In this document: one piece after another, positions 25,679 to 34,179 of the stretch
How the letters are laid out: each line of letters begins with the position of its first letter
How positions within the stretch are numbered: the stretch's first letter is position 1
Source of the DNA: Chitinivibrionales bacterium
GTDB lineage: Bacteria > Fibrobacterota > Chitinivibrionia > Chitinivibrionales > WJKA01
Direction of reading: 5' to 3'
Assembly: GCA_014728295.1 (NCBI GenBank)
Contig: WJLW01000049.1
Location: forward strand, 1-56,663
Length of the DNA: 56,663 nucleotides
The notes under the pieces: model-generated
What the model was told of the DNA's origin: nothing
Seen by the model: only the letters and a program-made list of their open reading frames with translations
Databases searched by the model: none
Position numbers and translations under genes: made by a program

Positions 25679-25756
25679 GCACTCCTGACGGGGCTCGGAG
25701 TGGGGTATCAAACTGTTACGCTACCCCCATGCGAGCAACGACCGTCAGGGAGGGCC
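25679..25756. repeat. Long nested hairpin in the leader of the rhomboid-like gene
   Basis: The outer arms GGCACTCCTGACGG (25679-25692) and CCGTCAGGGAGGGCC (25742-25756) pair with one bulge. Inside, GCTCG pairs with CGAGC and TGGGGTA with TACCCCCA around a 14-base loop. The whole is a stem of about 26 pairs over 78 bases, lying between the SlyD-like gene and the rhomboid-like gene. It lacks a U-tract. It could be a structured leader RNA, an mRNA-processing site or a small mobile palindrome. Confidence 0.6.
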
Positions 25757-25775
25757 TACTGGCGAGGCGTAATTT

Positions 25776-26207
25776 TTATTCCTCTCCAATCCCTTTCAAT
25801 GCGATGGCGAAATTCAAATCTTTGCCCGCCAGATCGTGATTTGCATCTAGCGTTACAGTATTCTTATCCAGTTTTGCAATCTTGACAATTACCGGATCGC
25901 CTTCGCGATTCTTGGCTTCGAGCTTCTGTCCGACTTGTGGTTCCAGGTTATCGGGCAAACTGCTGCGCGTAACTTCAACGACATTATCTTCGCTGTATTC
26001 GCCATAGGCTTCTGCGGCCGGTATCTGAAACTGCTTTTCCTGGTCAACATCCATGCCGATAATGGCCTGCTCGAATGCGGGAATAATTTGCTCGTCTCCA
26101 ATAGTAAATTCGAGAAAGTCCTCCCCTTTCGATTTGTCAAAGACGGTTCCGTCAGCCAGAGTTCCTGTGTATGCGACTTTTACCTTGTCGCCGACTTGTG
26201 CTGCCAT
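25776..26207 (-). CDS. SlyD-like FKBP-type peptidyl-prolyl cis-trans isomerase
   Basis: 143 residues. The FKBP domain opens with VGDKVKVAYTGTLADGTVFDKS and contains GDEQIIPAFEQAIIGMDVDQ. After EAYGEYS comes the IF-domain insert with VIVKIAKLDKNTVTLDANH and AGKDLNFAI, the SlyD-type chaperone flap. Length fits SlyD without its His-rich metal tail. It catalyses proline isomerisation in folding proteins, in the cytoplasm as there is no signal peptide. AGGAG precedes the ATG. It is the first gene of a same-strand run that includes the rhomboid-like and phosphatase genes. Confidence 0.93.
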   Translation of the reverse strand: MAAQVGDKVKVAYTGTLADGTVFDKSKGEDFLEFTIGDEQIIPAFEQAIIGMDVDQEKQFQIPAAEAYGEYSEDNVVEVTRSSLPDNLEPQVGQKLEAKNREGDPVIVKIAKLDKNTVTLDANHDLAGKDLNFAIALKGIGEE

Positions 26208-26461
26208 ATTGGCTCCTGACGCTAAGTGTGAACTGGTTTCAAGCTTCCTTCAACAGGTTCGGCACGCTAAGCATAAAGCCCGCCTGCAAAGAAGATATGA
26301 CTTTTGGGATCGGACGCCACAATCAGCCCTGCAGAAAGATAACTCACATTCATTTTGTATAAAATAAGCCAGGGATTCCTGCATGGCCAAATTGCTGTTG
26401 CGCAAGTCACTTTTCGCCGGCTTGCAGTTCTCATTCGCTAAGGCGCCCTGTTATATATTTG

Positions 26462-27154
26462 ATGCCGAATATGAACGCACTGACGAATTCATGCAAAGCA
26501 GTTTTTTTTGATGTTGGCGGCACCTTGTTGACGCCGCATCCATCGGTAGGAGCTCTCTATGCCCACCATGCAGCGCGCTTCGGTATGCACATCGATCCGC
26601 AGCAAACACAGCAGGCATTCAAGCAGGCATTTGCCCGAAGCAAACCTCACCGGCTCGACTGCGAAAAGGAAGAAAAGGCCTGGTGGATTGCGATTGTCAA
26701 GGATACCATACATCAACTCACGCCGCTGCGACAGTTTGACGCGTTTTTCGAATCGGTATGGAACGCCTTTGCGCAGGCGGACGCGTGGCGTATGTTTGAT
26801 GATGTTATCCCGGCCCTGCGAGCAGGCAAAGCCCGGGGCCTGCACATCGGCATCGTTTCAAACTGGGACTCGCGCCTGCCCGTGCTGCTGCGCAACCTCA
26901 AACTTGACCACTACATCGACTCTCTGTCTGTATCGGCACAGCTCGGCGCAGCCAAGCCGGACGGCCACATCTTCAAGCATGCACTGCACCAGGCCGGCTG
27001 CCTGCCACGCGAAGCGCTTCACATTGGCGATTTGATCAAGGAAGATTATTACGGGGCGCAGCAGGCAGGAATCGTGCCAGTGCTCATCAAGCGTTTCGGC
27101 ATGTGTGACTCCACATACACCTGCATCAACTCACTGACCAAACTTTTCGGGTAA
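26462..27154 (+). CDS. HAD superfamily hydrolase (HDHD3-like)
   Basis: About 230 residues. Motif I is AVFFDVGGTLL, with Gly where most HAD phosphatases have a second Asp; motif II is the Ser in GIVSNWDSR; motif III the Lys in GAAKPDGHIF; motif IV HIGDLIKEDYYGA. The DVGGT variant occurs in the HDHD3/DREG-2 group, where the second Asp is often exchanged. Substrates of this group are mostly unknown. The ATG at 26462 follows a possible TTG at 26459; no good ribosome site distinguishes them, and an ATG at 26471 is also possible. It stands alone. Confidence 0.85.
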   Translation: MPNMNALTNSCKAVFFDVGGTLLTPHPSVGALYAHHAARFGMHIDPQQTQQAFKQAFARSKPHRLDCEKEEKAWWIAIVKDTIHQLTPLRQFDAFFESVWNAFAQADAWRMFDDVIPALRAGKARGLHIGIVSNWDSRLPVLLRNLKLDHYIDSLSVSAQLGAAKPDGHIFKHALHQAGCLPREALHIGDLIKEDYYGAQQAGIVPVLIKRFGMCDSTYTCINSLTKLFG

Positions 27155-27746
27155 ACCGTTGTCAAGAGTTTTATTTTATCGCCTGTGTAAATCTCTCAAA
27201 AAAGTTATCCTTCTCCGATAATACTGCGAAGGCCAGTGCGCATTTTGCATGGAACGGCAAGCCGGATTCGCATAATCGGGCAGGCGTGTATCTACCGGAA
27301 GCTCGCTGATTCCAGCCTCGGGGACAATCGCCGGGTACCTGTCGATCTCGTGTGTAAATAGGATTTGAAACAGGCAGCTTCCGGCAATTTGCGCCGGGAC
27401 GATTACCTAAATTCTGAACAATAACGCTTTTTTCGGTTCCATTTTGCGTGGTTCACGTGTCTAATAATTGCTTTTACATGCATATTTAAAGGCTTTAATA
27501 GCCTTCATGCTTCAAGAAGATTCGGTATTTACCGGAAAGTTTATATATATTAATAGAGCCAGGTTCTTTAACTCATGACGGGGACTCATTTTCACACGAA
27601 GCTGCTTGCAATTCGAAGGTAGTGTGCATCGATACCTGCAATCTGCTTTGACCATATCTGGCCATTCCCCGATTTATTTTGACACCAAATCTCATTACCA
27701 GCAGAAAATGAAACAATTACCTCACCATCATCTACAGGGGGCTTTA
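27155..27746. other. Long gene-poor stretch before the CBM6-like gene
   Basis: About 590 bases. On the minus strand 27176-27406 a 76-codon frame without any ATG, GTG or TTG at its head shows a protein-like stretch (VPEAGISELPVDTRLPDYA) that could be a gene remnant, but no family was recognised. A small hairpin, AAGGCT/AGCCTT, lies at 27489-27505, and a very AT-rich stretch near 27540-27560 may hold the promoter of the following operon. Nothing else is seen. Confidence 0.4.
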
Positions 27747-28643
27747 ATGCACCGAAAGTATGCTCGTTTCAAGGCACAGAGCGCCTTAATCTGCGCCATG
27801 CTGCTGCCGCAGATCCTGTGGGCGGCGACTCCAGCAAGCGATACGCTGTTCGCCTGCGATACATCGATGACTGAATTGTCCGGACAGCAATTGCGGTACA
27901 AATGCGCAAATCAAGGTATTCTGGTACAAAATCCCAGCGGAAGCTGGGTAAAATTCAAAGATATCGATTTTGGTTCCGGTTACAAATACATGTATGCGCT
28001 TTATAATCTGGGCGGCGCCGGCAGAATCGATCTTGTGCTTGACAGCATTGTACAGGATAGTGCCGCTACAGACGGCGCCTATATTTTGAATACCGGGTGC
28101 CAATGTATGTCCCTCTTTAGTACGCTGGGATGGGAGCATGGTATGGTCACCAAATACCCGGTTCACAGCAAAGCCCCGATACCGGCCACAACCGATGCAA
28201 CAGATTCAGCTCTTGTTCAGGGAGTTCACGATGTATACCTGCGTACCAGTGAAGACGTATCAAGCAGTGGCGGGGTGATCGCCTATCATTGGGTCGTTTT
28301 TTCAAATGATCCCGATGCTCTGCATTACTATGACGCGTCCTTAAATCCCGAAGATCACTTGAGCCAGAACCCCAAGCTGACAGACGTACACCGGAATCTG
28401 TACAACGCCTCGGGCGGAAGATCGCTTCTCATCAATGCCGACAAAACCGGACTTATCGTAAATAAAGCCGGTATGCATACACTCTCCCTGCACGCTATCA
28501 ATGGGCAGCATATTTACACAAAATCTATATCCGGCCCCACAACCATGACCTTAGACAGCAATAAGCTGGCAAAAGGAATGTATCTGGCAACGATATCATT
28601 CGCCGACGGCAATAAAAACCTTTACCGATTCATGATCAGATAA
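27747..28643 (+). CDS. Secreted CBM6-like carbohydrate-binding protein
   Basis: The ATG at 27747 has AGGGGG six bases upstream and starts a signal peptide (MHRKYARFKAQSALICAMLL); the frame open from 27606 is longer but not credible as an export signal. This gives 298 residues. The mature part has SWVKFKDIDFGSGYKYMYA, AGRIDLVLDS and GVHDVYLRTSEDV, the strand pattern of a family 6 carbohydrate-binding module. The C-terminus (HTLSLHAINGQHIY, AKGMYLATISFADG) is a T9SS-like sorting domain. No catalytic domain is present. It lies 14 bp before the dual beta-helix gene and is almost certainly cotranscribed, so it may help that protein bind its substrate. Confidence 0.7.
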   Translation: MHRKYARFKAQSALICAMLLPQILWAATPASDTLFACDTSMTELSGQQLRYKCANQGILVQNPSGSWVKFKDIDFGSGYKYMYALYNLGGAGRIDLVLDSIVQDSAATDGAYILNTGCQCMSLFSTLGWEHGMVTKYPVHSKAPIPATTDATDSALVQGVHDVYLRTSEDVSSSGGVIAYHWVVFSNDPDALHYYDASLNPEDHLSQNPKLTDVHRNLYNASGGRSLLINADKTGLIVNKAGMHTLSLHAINGQHIYTKSISGPTTMTLDSNKLAKGMYLATISFADGNKNLYRFMIR

Positions 28644-28657
28644 AAAAAGGAAGTGAA

Positions 28658-30970
28658 ATGAACAGCAAAATACTCACTAGAGCATTCACGATGTCTATGG
28701 CCGTATTGCTTATCGCATCTGCCGGATCGGCTTTTGAAATGATTTTCCCTGGTGATGCAAATGTAATTACTGTCACCGAGCCGCCCTACAGTGCCGACAA
28801 TTCCGGAGCAACTCCGGTCCAGGACATCATCAATCAGATCATAGCAGATAGAAACCTCCATCCGGACAGCGCCGGATATATCAAGGGGAGAGCACTTTAC
28901 TTTCCCAATGGAACGTACCTCGTAACCGACACCATCAAATGGGGCCAGGACGATTATCCTAAAAACAAAATTCAGCTCATAGGACAAGATCGAGACAACA
29001 CGATAATAAAGCTGCAGGATAATTGTCCCGGCTATAACCAGGTGCCGCCACAGAATGACAACGGTTACCCGGTGATAAGAACAGGTAGTGTCGCCGCACA
29101 GGCATTCCAGAACCACATTATCAACATGACCATCAATACCGGAAGCGGCAATGTCGGTGCAATTGGCGTCCAGTTTGACGCAAATAACGACGGTTCTATG
29201 CGCAATGTCAAAATTATCTCCGAAGATGGCCAGGGCATGTTCGGTGTGGATATGGGCTTTGTGTTTCAGAACGGACCCAACCTGCTTTACAAAGTAGAAA
29301 TTGACGGATTCAACATCGGTATCTACACTGGAAAAGGCGCGGTCAACAGCATGGCATTCGAAGATATTGTGCTGCGCAACCAGCGCCAGATCGGCTTTAA
29401 AAACGTCAACCAGACCGTATCGATTCACGGATTAAAAAGTTACAACAATGTATGCGCTATCCAGAACCATCCCTACTGGGGCAACATGACCTTGATTGAC
29501 GCAGTTTTAGAGGGTGGAACCGGCGCTGATTCGGTACCGGCAATTCGCAATCTGGCCTCCGGCGGCAACGAGGCTGCCCTGTTTGCCCGGAATGTGACGA
29601 CCAGCGGCTACAGCATGGCTATTTACAATGAGGGCGGCAACAAGCAAAATGCTGACGGCCCAGATGTAAATGAGTTCGTTTCTCATGAGCCGGTCTCTTT
29701 TTACGGCACGCAAAAAACCTCGCTCAATCTCGAAAAGCATATTACCCCCTATATCCCCTGGGAGACTGATACCGCCAACTGGGCCAATGTCGTGGATTTT
29801 GGAGCAATCCCCGACAGTGCCGGAGATGATTTCAAGGGCATTCAGGATGCAATAAACTCGGGAGCAACTACCGTTTATTTTCCGCGTGGCGGGTATTCAA
29901 TAAACAGCGATTCCATTATAAAGGTCGGCGGAAATGTCAAGTTTCTCATCGGTTTCTGGAAAGGCGCATCGGTAGGCAGGGAACTGCCTGCTTTTATCGG
30001 AATGCATACTGATGTAAAGCCCGTCTTTCATATCATTGACGGCAATCATGACACACTCGTCATTGACGGGCTGAGTTCAGGTTCTGCTCCAAAAGCTCAG
30101 CCGGCCCATCTCCTGGCCGACAAGGTCGTTATTATGCTCGATTGTGGATTTGCTCCCGTCACCAAGAGTGACAATGCCAGACTCTTTCTCAGCAATTGTG
30201 GAGGTTTCGACTGGAGATTTGAGCGAGGCAAAGTCTGGGCGCACGGCTGCAACGTCGAAAATGACTGGCAAATCTCAGAAACAATGTCAAAGCTTTATAA
30301 TGGCGGGGCTCATCTCTGGATTTGCGGACTGAAAACAGAAGCAGGCGGCTGCATAGTTAAAACAGAAGCCTGGCAGGATGGCCCGACCCCAATGACGGAA
30401 GTTCTGGGTGGATTGAGCCATACAAACCGTTCACGATCTCAGTTAGGTTTAACGCCAATGTTTCTGATTGATCGCGCAGTTGCTTCGATTGTGTTCAATG
30501 AAGTGTCGAACGGCAACCGGGGCTATAACGTACATGTTCATGAACGTCGCGCCGGATTTGGCGCCAGCGCAACGATGTGCACGGATTCGATGAGCTGGGA
30601 TCCGCAAACCGGAAAAAGTGCCTTTCCCGGCAAGCAATCCGGCGTGGTCGGCAGAGCCATCCCGCTTTACAGTGCACAATATCCCGACAACAACAACGTT
30701 CCCAACGTCTGCTACGATCCCAAACCTGCGGTAAAAAAAGGACTCGAAGCACAGCACTACGCGCTTTTCAACCGCAAGCGTTTCACCTATATGCCAGGTA
30801 TGGCGAGCAATTTCGTTATCACCGTACCCAAAGGCATCAGAGGATTTGCAGTATTCTCAGCGCAGGGTCGCCTGATGTGGAAATTCGAGCGAAACAATAT
30901 TAAAAAAGCAGTAAACGTTTCGCTGCCCGCGCACGTGAAAAGCAGTGTCTGCTTGATCCAGAAGCTGTAA
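28658..30970 (+). CDS. Secreted dual beta-helix protein (pectate-lyase-3/GH55-like)
   Basis: 770 residues with a signal peptide (about 1-25) and AAGGAAG before the ATG. Two Pectate_lyase_3-type beta-helix entries are visible: TPVQDIINQIIADRN with ALYFPNGTYLVTDTI at about 45-95, and VVDFGAIPDSAGDDFKGIQD with TTVYFPRGGYSI at about 375-420. Two side-by-side helices of this kind are the architecture of GH55 glucanases and some rhamnogalacturonases, so a polysaccharide hydrolase is likely; the exact family and catalytic residues cannot be named. The C-terminus (GFAVFSAQGRLMW) is T9SS-like. It follows the CBM6-like gene by 14 bp and ends at a clear terminator. Confidence 0.75.
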   Translation: MNSKILTRAFTMSMAVLLIASAGSAFEMIFPGDANVITVTEPPYSADNSGATPVQDIINQIIADRNLHPDSAGYIKGRALYFPNGTYLVTDTIKWGQDDYPKNKIQLIGQDRDNTIIKLQDNCPGYNQVPPQNDNGYPVIRTGSVAAQAFQNHIINMTINTGSGNVGAIGVQFDANNDGSMRNVKIISEDGQGMFGVDMGFVFQNGPNLLYKVEIDGFNIGIYTGKGAVNSMAFEDIVLRNQRQIGFKNVNQTVSIHGLKSYNNVCAIQNHPYWGNMTLIDAVLEGGTGADSVPAIRNLASGGNEAALFARNVTTSGYSMAIYNEGGNKQNADGPDVNEFVSHEPVSFYGTQKTSLNLEKHITPYIPWETDTANWANVVDFGAIPDSAGDDFKGIQDAINSGATTVYFPRGGYSINSDSIIKVGGNVKFLIGFWKGASVGRELPAFIGMHTDVKPVFHIIDGNHDTLVIDGLSSGSAPKAQPAHLLADKVVIMLDCGFAPVTKSDNARLFLSNCGGFDWRFERGKVWAHGCNVENDWQISETMSKLYNGGAHLWICGLKTEAGGCIVKTEAWQDGPTPMTEVLGGLSHTNRSRSQLGLTPMFLIDRAVASIVFNEVSNGNRGYNVHVHERRAGFGASATMCTDSMSWDPQTGKSAFPGKQSGVVGRAIPLYSAQYPDNNNVPNVCYDPKPAVKKGLEAQHYALFNRKRFTYMPGMASNFVITVPKGIRGFAVFSAQGRLMWKFERNNIKKAVNVSLPAHVKSSVCLIQKL

Positions 30971-30999
30971 CGGTTGTTTACAATTTGAGATTTGAGATG

Positions 31000-31029
31000 C
31001 CGCAGGGGTTTACTCCTGCGGTTTTTTTT
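31000..31029 (+). terminator. Rho-independent terminator after the dual beta-helix gene
   Basis: CCGCAGG (31000-31006) pairs with CCTGCGG (31015-31021) around an eight-base loop and is followed directly by eight T. It begins 30 bases after the stop at 30970, ending the two-gene operon. Confidence 0.9.
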
Positions 31030-31053
31030 GTGCACCTAACGCAGGGCGCCGAT

Positions 31054-31707
31054 TTACTGAAGATAGTCAAGCACCTGCAGGGGTGAAAGCACCGTCCATC
31101 CATCCCATTGAAACGTGTGCCGTGCCCGCATCCATATGGGCTTCATACCGGATTGCCGGGCCATCCCCAACTCCTCTTGCGTATCGCCAATGTAGAAAAC
31201 ATTCTCCGCCGGGACGTCGAGTTTGCACAACGCATGCCGGTAAAGCTTAGGGGTATTTTTCGTAGCGCCCTGTTCGCAGGAAAGGACTACTTCATCGAAA
31301 CAATCTGCGAAATCCGTTTCGCCCCAGACTTCACGCACCTCCTTTGAGCAGACAGACATCAACCCCAACCGGTAGCCTCGACTCACAAGCTCGCGCAGCG
31401 TTGCCAGGGATGAGGGCAAGGGACGCAACCATTGACGGTGCGCGTCACGCAGAGTATCCGCAGCATGCAAGACCTGTTGTGCGGTCATCTTCAATGAACA
31501 GCGATCGACATATTTGCGGATCCTTTCTTCGGAAGAATCCGGGTTTGTCATCCACGCAAGAAATCTTTGCCGGTTGCACCAGTCGGCAATCAGCCGCTCG
31601 GGAGGAAGGTCAAGCGCCGTTGCGGTCAATGCCAACGATTCGGCAAATTCGGCGCGGCCAACATAGGGTACCAGCGTGCCGAACAGATCGAATATCGCGG
31701 CCTTCAT
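31054..31707 (-). CDS. HAD superfamily hydrolase
   Basis: 217 residues. Motif I AIFDLFGTL has Phe where the second Asp of phosphatases is usual, a variant also found in dehalogenase-like members; motif II the Ser in LMSVCSKEV; motif III the Lys in GATKNTPKLY; motif IV YIGDTQEELGMARQ. The overall pattern is a class IA HAD with a helical cap. Substrate unknown. Its start codon lies directly behind the stop of the RraB-like gene, so the two are cotranscribed, though their jobs have no evident link. Confidence 0.85.
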   Translation of the reverse strand: MKAAIFDLFGTLVPYVGRAEFAESLALTATALDLPPERLIADWCNRQRFLAWMTNPDSSEERIRKYVDRCSLKMTAQQVLHAADTLRDAHRQWLRPLPSSLATLRELVSRGYRLGLMSVCSKEVREVWGETDFADCFDEVVLSCEQGATKNTPKLYRHALCKLDVPAENVFYIGDTQEELGMARQSGMKPIWMRARHTFQWDGWTVLSPLQVLDYLQ

Positions 31708-32115
31708 TCATGATTCCGTATTGTCGTCGTTCTGATCGGGGATCGTACCCCAGCCGTCAAATTCGCAATCACATTCATAGCCCAATTCACACATCTCTCT
31801 TACCCAAACTTCTAAAATCTCTCCGTTCATCTGCATATCGGTAGACCAGCCTGAAATGCAAAAATCATGCGTCTCGTCAGCGGATGAATCAACGCTGAGT
31901 TCGTACTTCATCGACCGCAAACGCTCTGCCAGTAATTCAGCTTTGGATTGTTCGTCGGTGTAGAAGAAAAATTCCAGTTTGAGAATACTGTCCCGTCTGC
32001 CGCTTATCTCCCGAATATGGCGCAGTGTTTCGGTTGACATATCGATCTGAGTGTGAACGTTTTCTTCGTAGTCCTCTTTCGATACATAGCGTTCGTCGTT
32101 ATCGGAACTGAACAT
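31708..32115 (-). CDS. rraB: RraB-like ribonuclease E inhibitor family protein
   Basis: 135 residues. EFFFYTDEQSKAELLAERL and YECDCEFDGWGTIP are the hallmarks of the RraB family: a ferredoxin-like fold with an acidic C-terminal FDGWGT box. The N-terminal region is acidic. In E. coli RraB binds RNase E and changes which mRNAs are degraded. Whether that holds here is unknown; the family also occurs where RNase E is different. It is translated just before a HAD gene without any gap. No clear ribosome site stands before its ATG. Confidence 0.82.
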   Translation of the reverse strand: MFSSDNDERYVSKEDYEENVHTQIDMSTETLRHIREISGRRDSILKLEFFFYTDEQSKAELLAERLRSMKYELSVDSSADETHDFCISGWSTDMQMNGEILEVWVREMCELGYECDCEFDGWGTIPDQNDDNTES

Positions 32116-32311
32116 ACGCGCATCTTCACTTTGATTTTTCTGGATGAGATAGGAGAGCAGTACTCATATCCGGCATTACCGCTCTTGTCTGTTTCGAGTA
32201 TAAAAATAGTATACTTCTTCCTCGCCAACCAATACCCGCAAGGGCTTGCAGGATCTGATCCGGCCTGACCGAACACTGACTTCGGCATCTGACAGGTCAT
32301 GTGCATCGGCT

Positions 32312-33898
32312 TTATCGCGCTTTAGTTGAATATCGTTCCATAATCATCCCGTCAACTTCCACCGGCTTACGCGATTGAGGCGCCGTTCGGGTATTGTTGA
32401 GAAAGCCCAGTATGCGATGCACCATTGAGCGAAGATTGAAATTGTAGCTGGTTAATCCGGCTTGCAGCGCTTCGTACGTATCGTCAAAACTAATAACCGA
32501 TATCGGTCGAGGAGGGAAGAGTTTTCTTTTTTTGAGAAAGGCAATTGCAAAAAGCGCTATCTTGTCATTTGCGCATACCCACACAGAGCATTCCTTTATG
32601 GCGAGGGCTTGTCGAAAAAGCATTTCCATCTTGACCTGCAGCAAGGAATCGGTCGTTACTTTATACGGCAATTCGAAATCGAAATACGGATCCATATTCT
32701 CGGCGAATTGTTCTGGGATCCGTTTTTTCCAGGATTCATAGAAAAGCTGCAGTGCTTCAAAACCCGCAAGCCGGGTAGCTTCCTCGAAATAAAAACCATA
32801 CACATTCGGTGGATTATCCCAGGTAAGCGCGTTGACACAACAACCATTTCCTGCAGCTTTGAAAACGTCATTTAGCCCGGCATGCCGGTTGCGAGACCAG
32901 ACCGAGCGGTGAAAGGGAGAAATGTAGGCAATCTTTCTATGGCCGAGAGATAACAGATAATGAGCAGTCCTGGTTGCACACCTGGGCGACACAGCGGCAG
33001 AAAACAAACGGACATTTCTCTTTTGCATGTGTGCAGGAAGCCGCATATCCTGCGTCAGATCGAGTACGGCAACAGGTTTGTTCACTCTGGATAAATATTG
33101 GAAAATAAGCTCATCATTTGCAACCACCGCAACGCGCAAAAAGACATAGCCAAGCGTATCATCATCATCACTCATGGAAGTTAGATCAGCATTGCCCGGT
33201 ACAACAAACATACAGTCTGTGGCAGCGTCCTCAAAAGGGGGGCCGATCACCGGAACAAAACCGATCAGCTCAAATTTCACCTTCGCCAGATTGCACTCCA
33301 TCTCCAAAATTCGCAGGAAATTCTGGCTGATTTGCTCAAGCGACACATGACGGCTGGTATCCACCATAGCAAACAGCCTGATTTTTCGTTCGGCAATCTC
33401 CGGATTGTAGCCGGAAACCGCATATGTACGCTTATGCGCTACCAGCAAACCCTCTTCATGCAGCAGCCAGAGCGCTTTCTTCAGCGTTCTGAAATTTGTG
33501 CGGTACCGGGAGCGCAGTTCTTTGTAGGAAGGCAAGGTCTGCTGCTGATCAAAAGCCCCATTGAGAATATCGGTGCGTAGCCGCTCGGCCAGACGCCGAT
33601 GGCCGGCCTGCAGAGATTGGCCGTCATCTCCCGTAAACCTATCGGCAAATGACGGTTCAAATGCCGGAGACATTTTCTGCGCCTCTACGACATAGTTATG
33701 CTTGTTATCTTCGGTGATCAGGCCACTTTGCAGCAGGATCTTGACTGCCTTGTGCATGGAAGCAATCGATACTCCCGCAGAGTCGGCGAGCGTTTTGACC
33801 GAGGGCAGCACGATTGCGGAGCCGAAGCGGCCGGAGGCAAGCGATTCTTCAATATATTTGAGCGATTTAGCCACAGCAGGCTGCGCATTTACGGGCAT
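32312..33898 (-). CDS. Transcription regulator with two GntR-type helices and LacI-type sensor domain
   Basis: 528 residues. A first winged helix-turn-helix spans about 10-75 (LPSVKTLADSAGVSIASMH, LLQSGLITED). A second lies at about 95-165 (LAERLRTDILNGAFDQQQ, LPSYKELRSRYRTNFRTLK, LLHEEGLL). From about 175 a LacI/GalR-like periplasmic-binding-protein fold follows (LRLFAMVD-like entry, YLLSLGHRKIAYISPFH, then CANDKIALFAIAFL and ISVISFDDTYEALQ). A single GntR helix with such a sensor is known (AraR of Bacillus); two in tandem is unusual. It probably senses a sugar. A direct 9-bp repeat GTAATTAGT/GTAATTAAT lies upstream and may be its operator. No sugar genes adjoin it. Confidence 0.85.
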   Translation of the reverse strand: MPVNAQPAVAKSLKYIEESLASGRFGSAIVLPSVKTLADSAGVSIASMHKAVKILLQSGLITEDNKHNYVVEAQKMSPAFEPSFADRFTGDDGQSLQAGHRRLAERLRTDILNGAFDQQQTLPSYKELRSRYRTNFRTLKKALWLLHEEGLLVAHKRTYAVSGYNPEIAERKIRLFAMVDTSRHVSLEQISQNFLRILEMECNLAKVKFELIGFVPVIGPPFEDAATDCMFVVPGNADLTSMSDDDDTLGYVFLRVAVVANDELIFQYLSRVNKPVAVLDLTQDMRLPAHMQKRNVRLFSAAVSPRCATRTAHYLLSLGHRKIAYISPFHRSVWSRNRHAGLNDVFKAAGNGCCVNALTWDNPPNVYGFYFEEATRLAGFEALQLFYESWKKRIPEQFAENMDPYFDFELPYKVTTDSLLQVKMEMLFRQALAIKECSVWVCANDKIALFAIAFLKKRKLFPPRPISVISFDDTYEALQAGLTSYNFNLRSMVHRILGFLNNTRTAPQSRKPVEVDGMIMERYSTKAR

Positions 33899-34179
33899 GA
33901 ATTTCCTTTCAATATCTCAGCATCAAATATAGGTAATTAGTGTAATTAATATCAAAAGTATTTATCCTGCTTTTTGATTATTTTGCCGATCGCTCAGCCT
34001 GAACAGGGCACATAAAACAGAGAAATTCTTACCTTTTCCGAACACCCCGTATTTGAAATATGATTCGGCTTCCTTTCTCCTTATTTGGAGGAAGGTCAAC
34101 CGGCGGGGGCTTCGCGCTGCCCTCTGGGGTGTACTATATTAGAAGTTTCGGTTTGTAACTCGGCACACAAGGAATATTC
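33899..34179. other. Divergent intergenic region between GntR/LacI regulator and rapA
   Basis: 281 bases. Near 33932-33950 the direct repeat GTAATTAGT/GTAATTAAT lies in the regulator leader. Around 34065-34094 an imperfect hairpin (CCTTTCTCC, TTATTT, GGAGGAAGG) occurs. TACTATATT near 34132-34140 may be the -10 region for rapA. None of these is strong. Confidence 0.35.
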
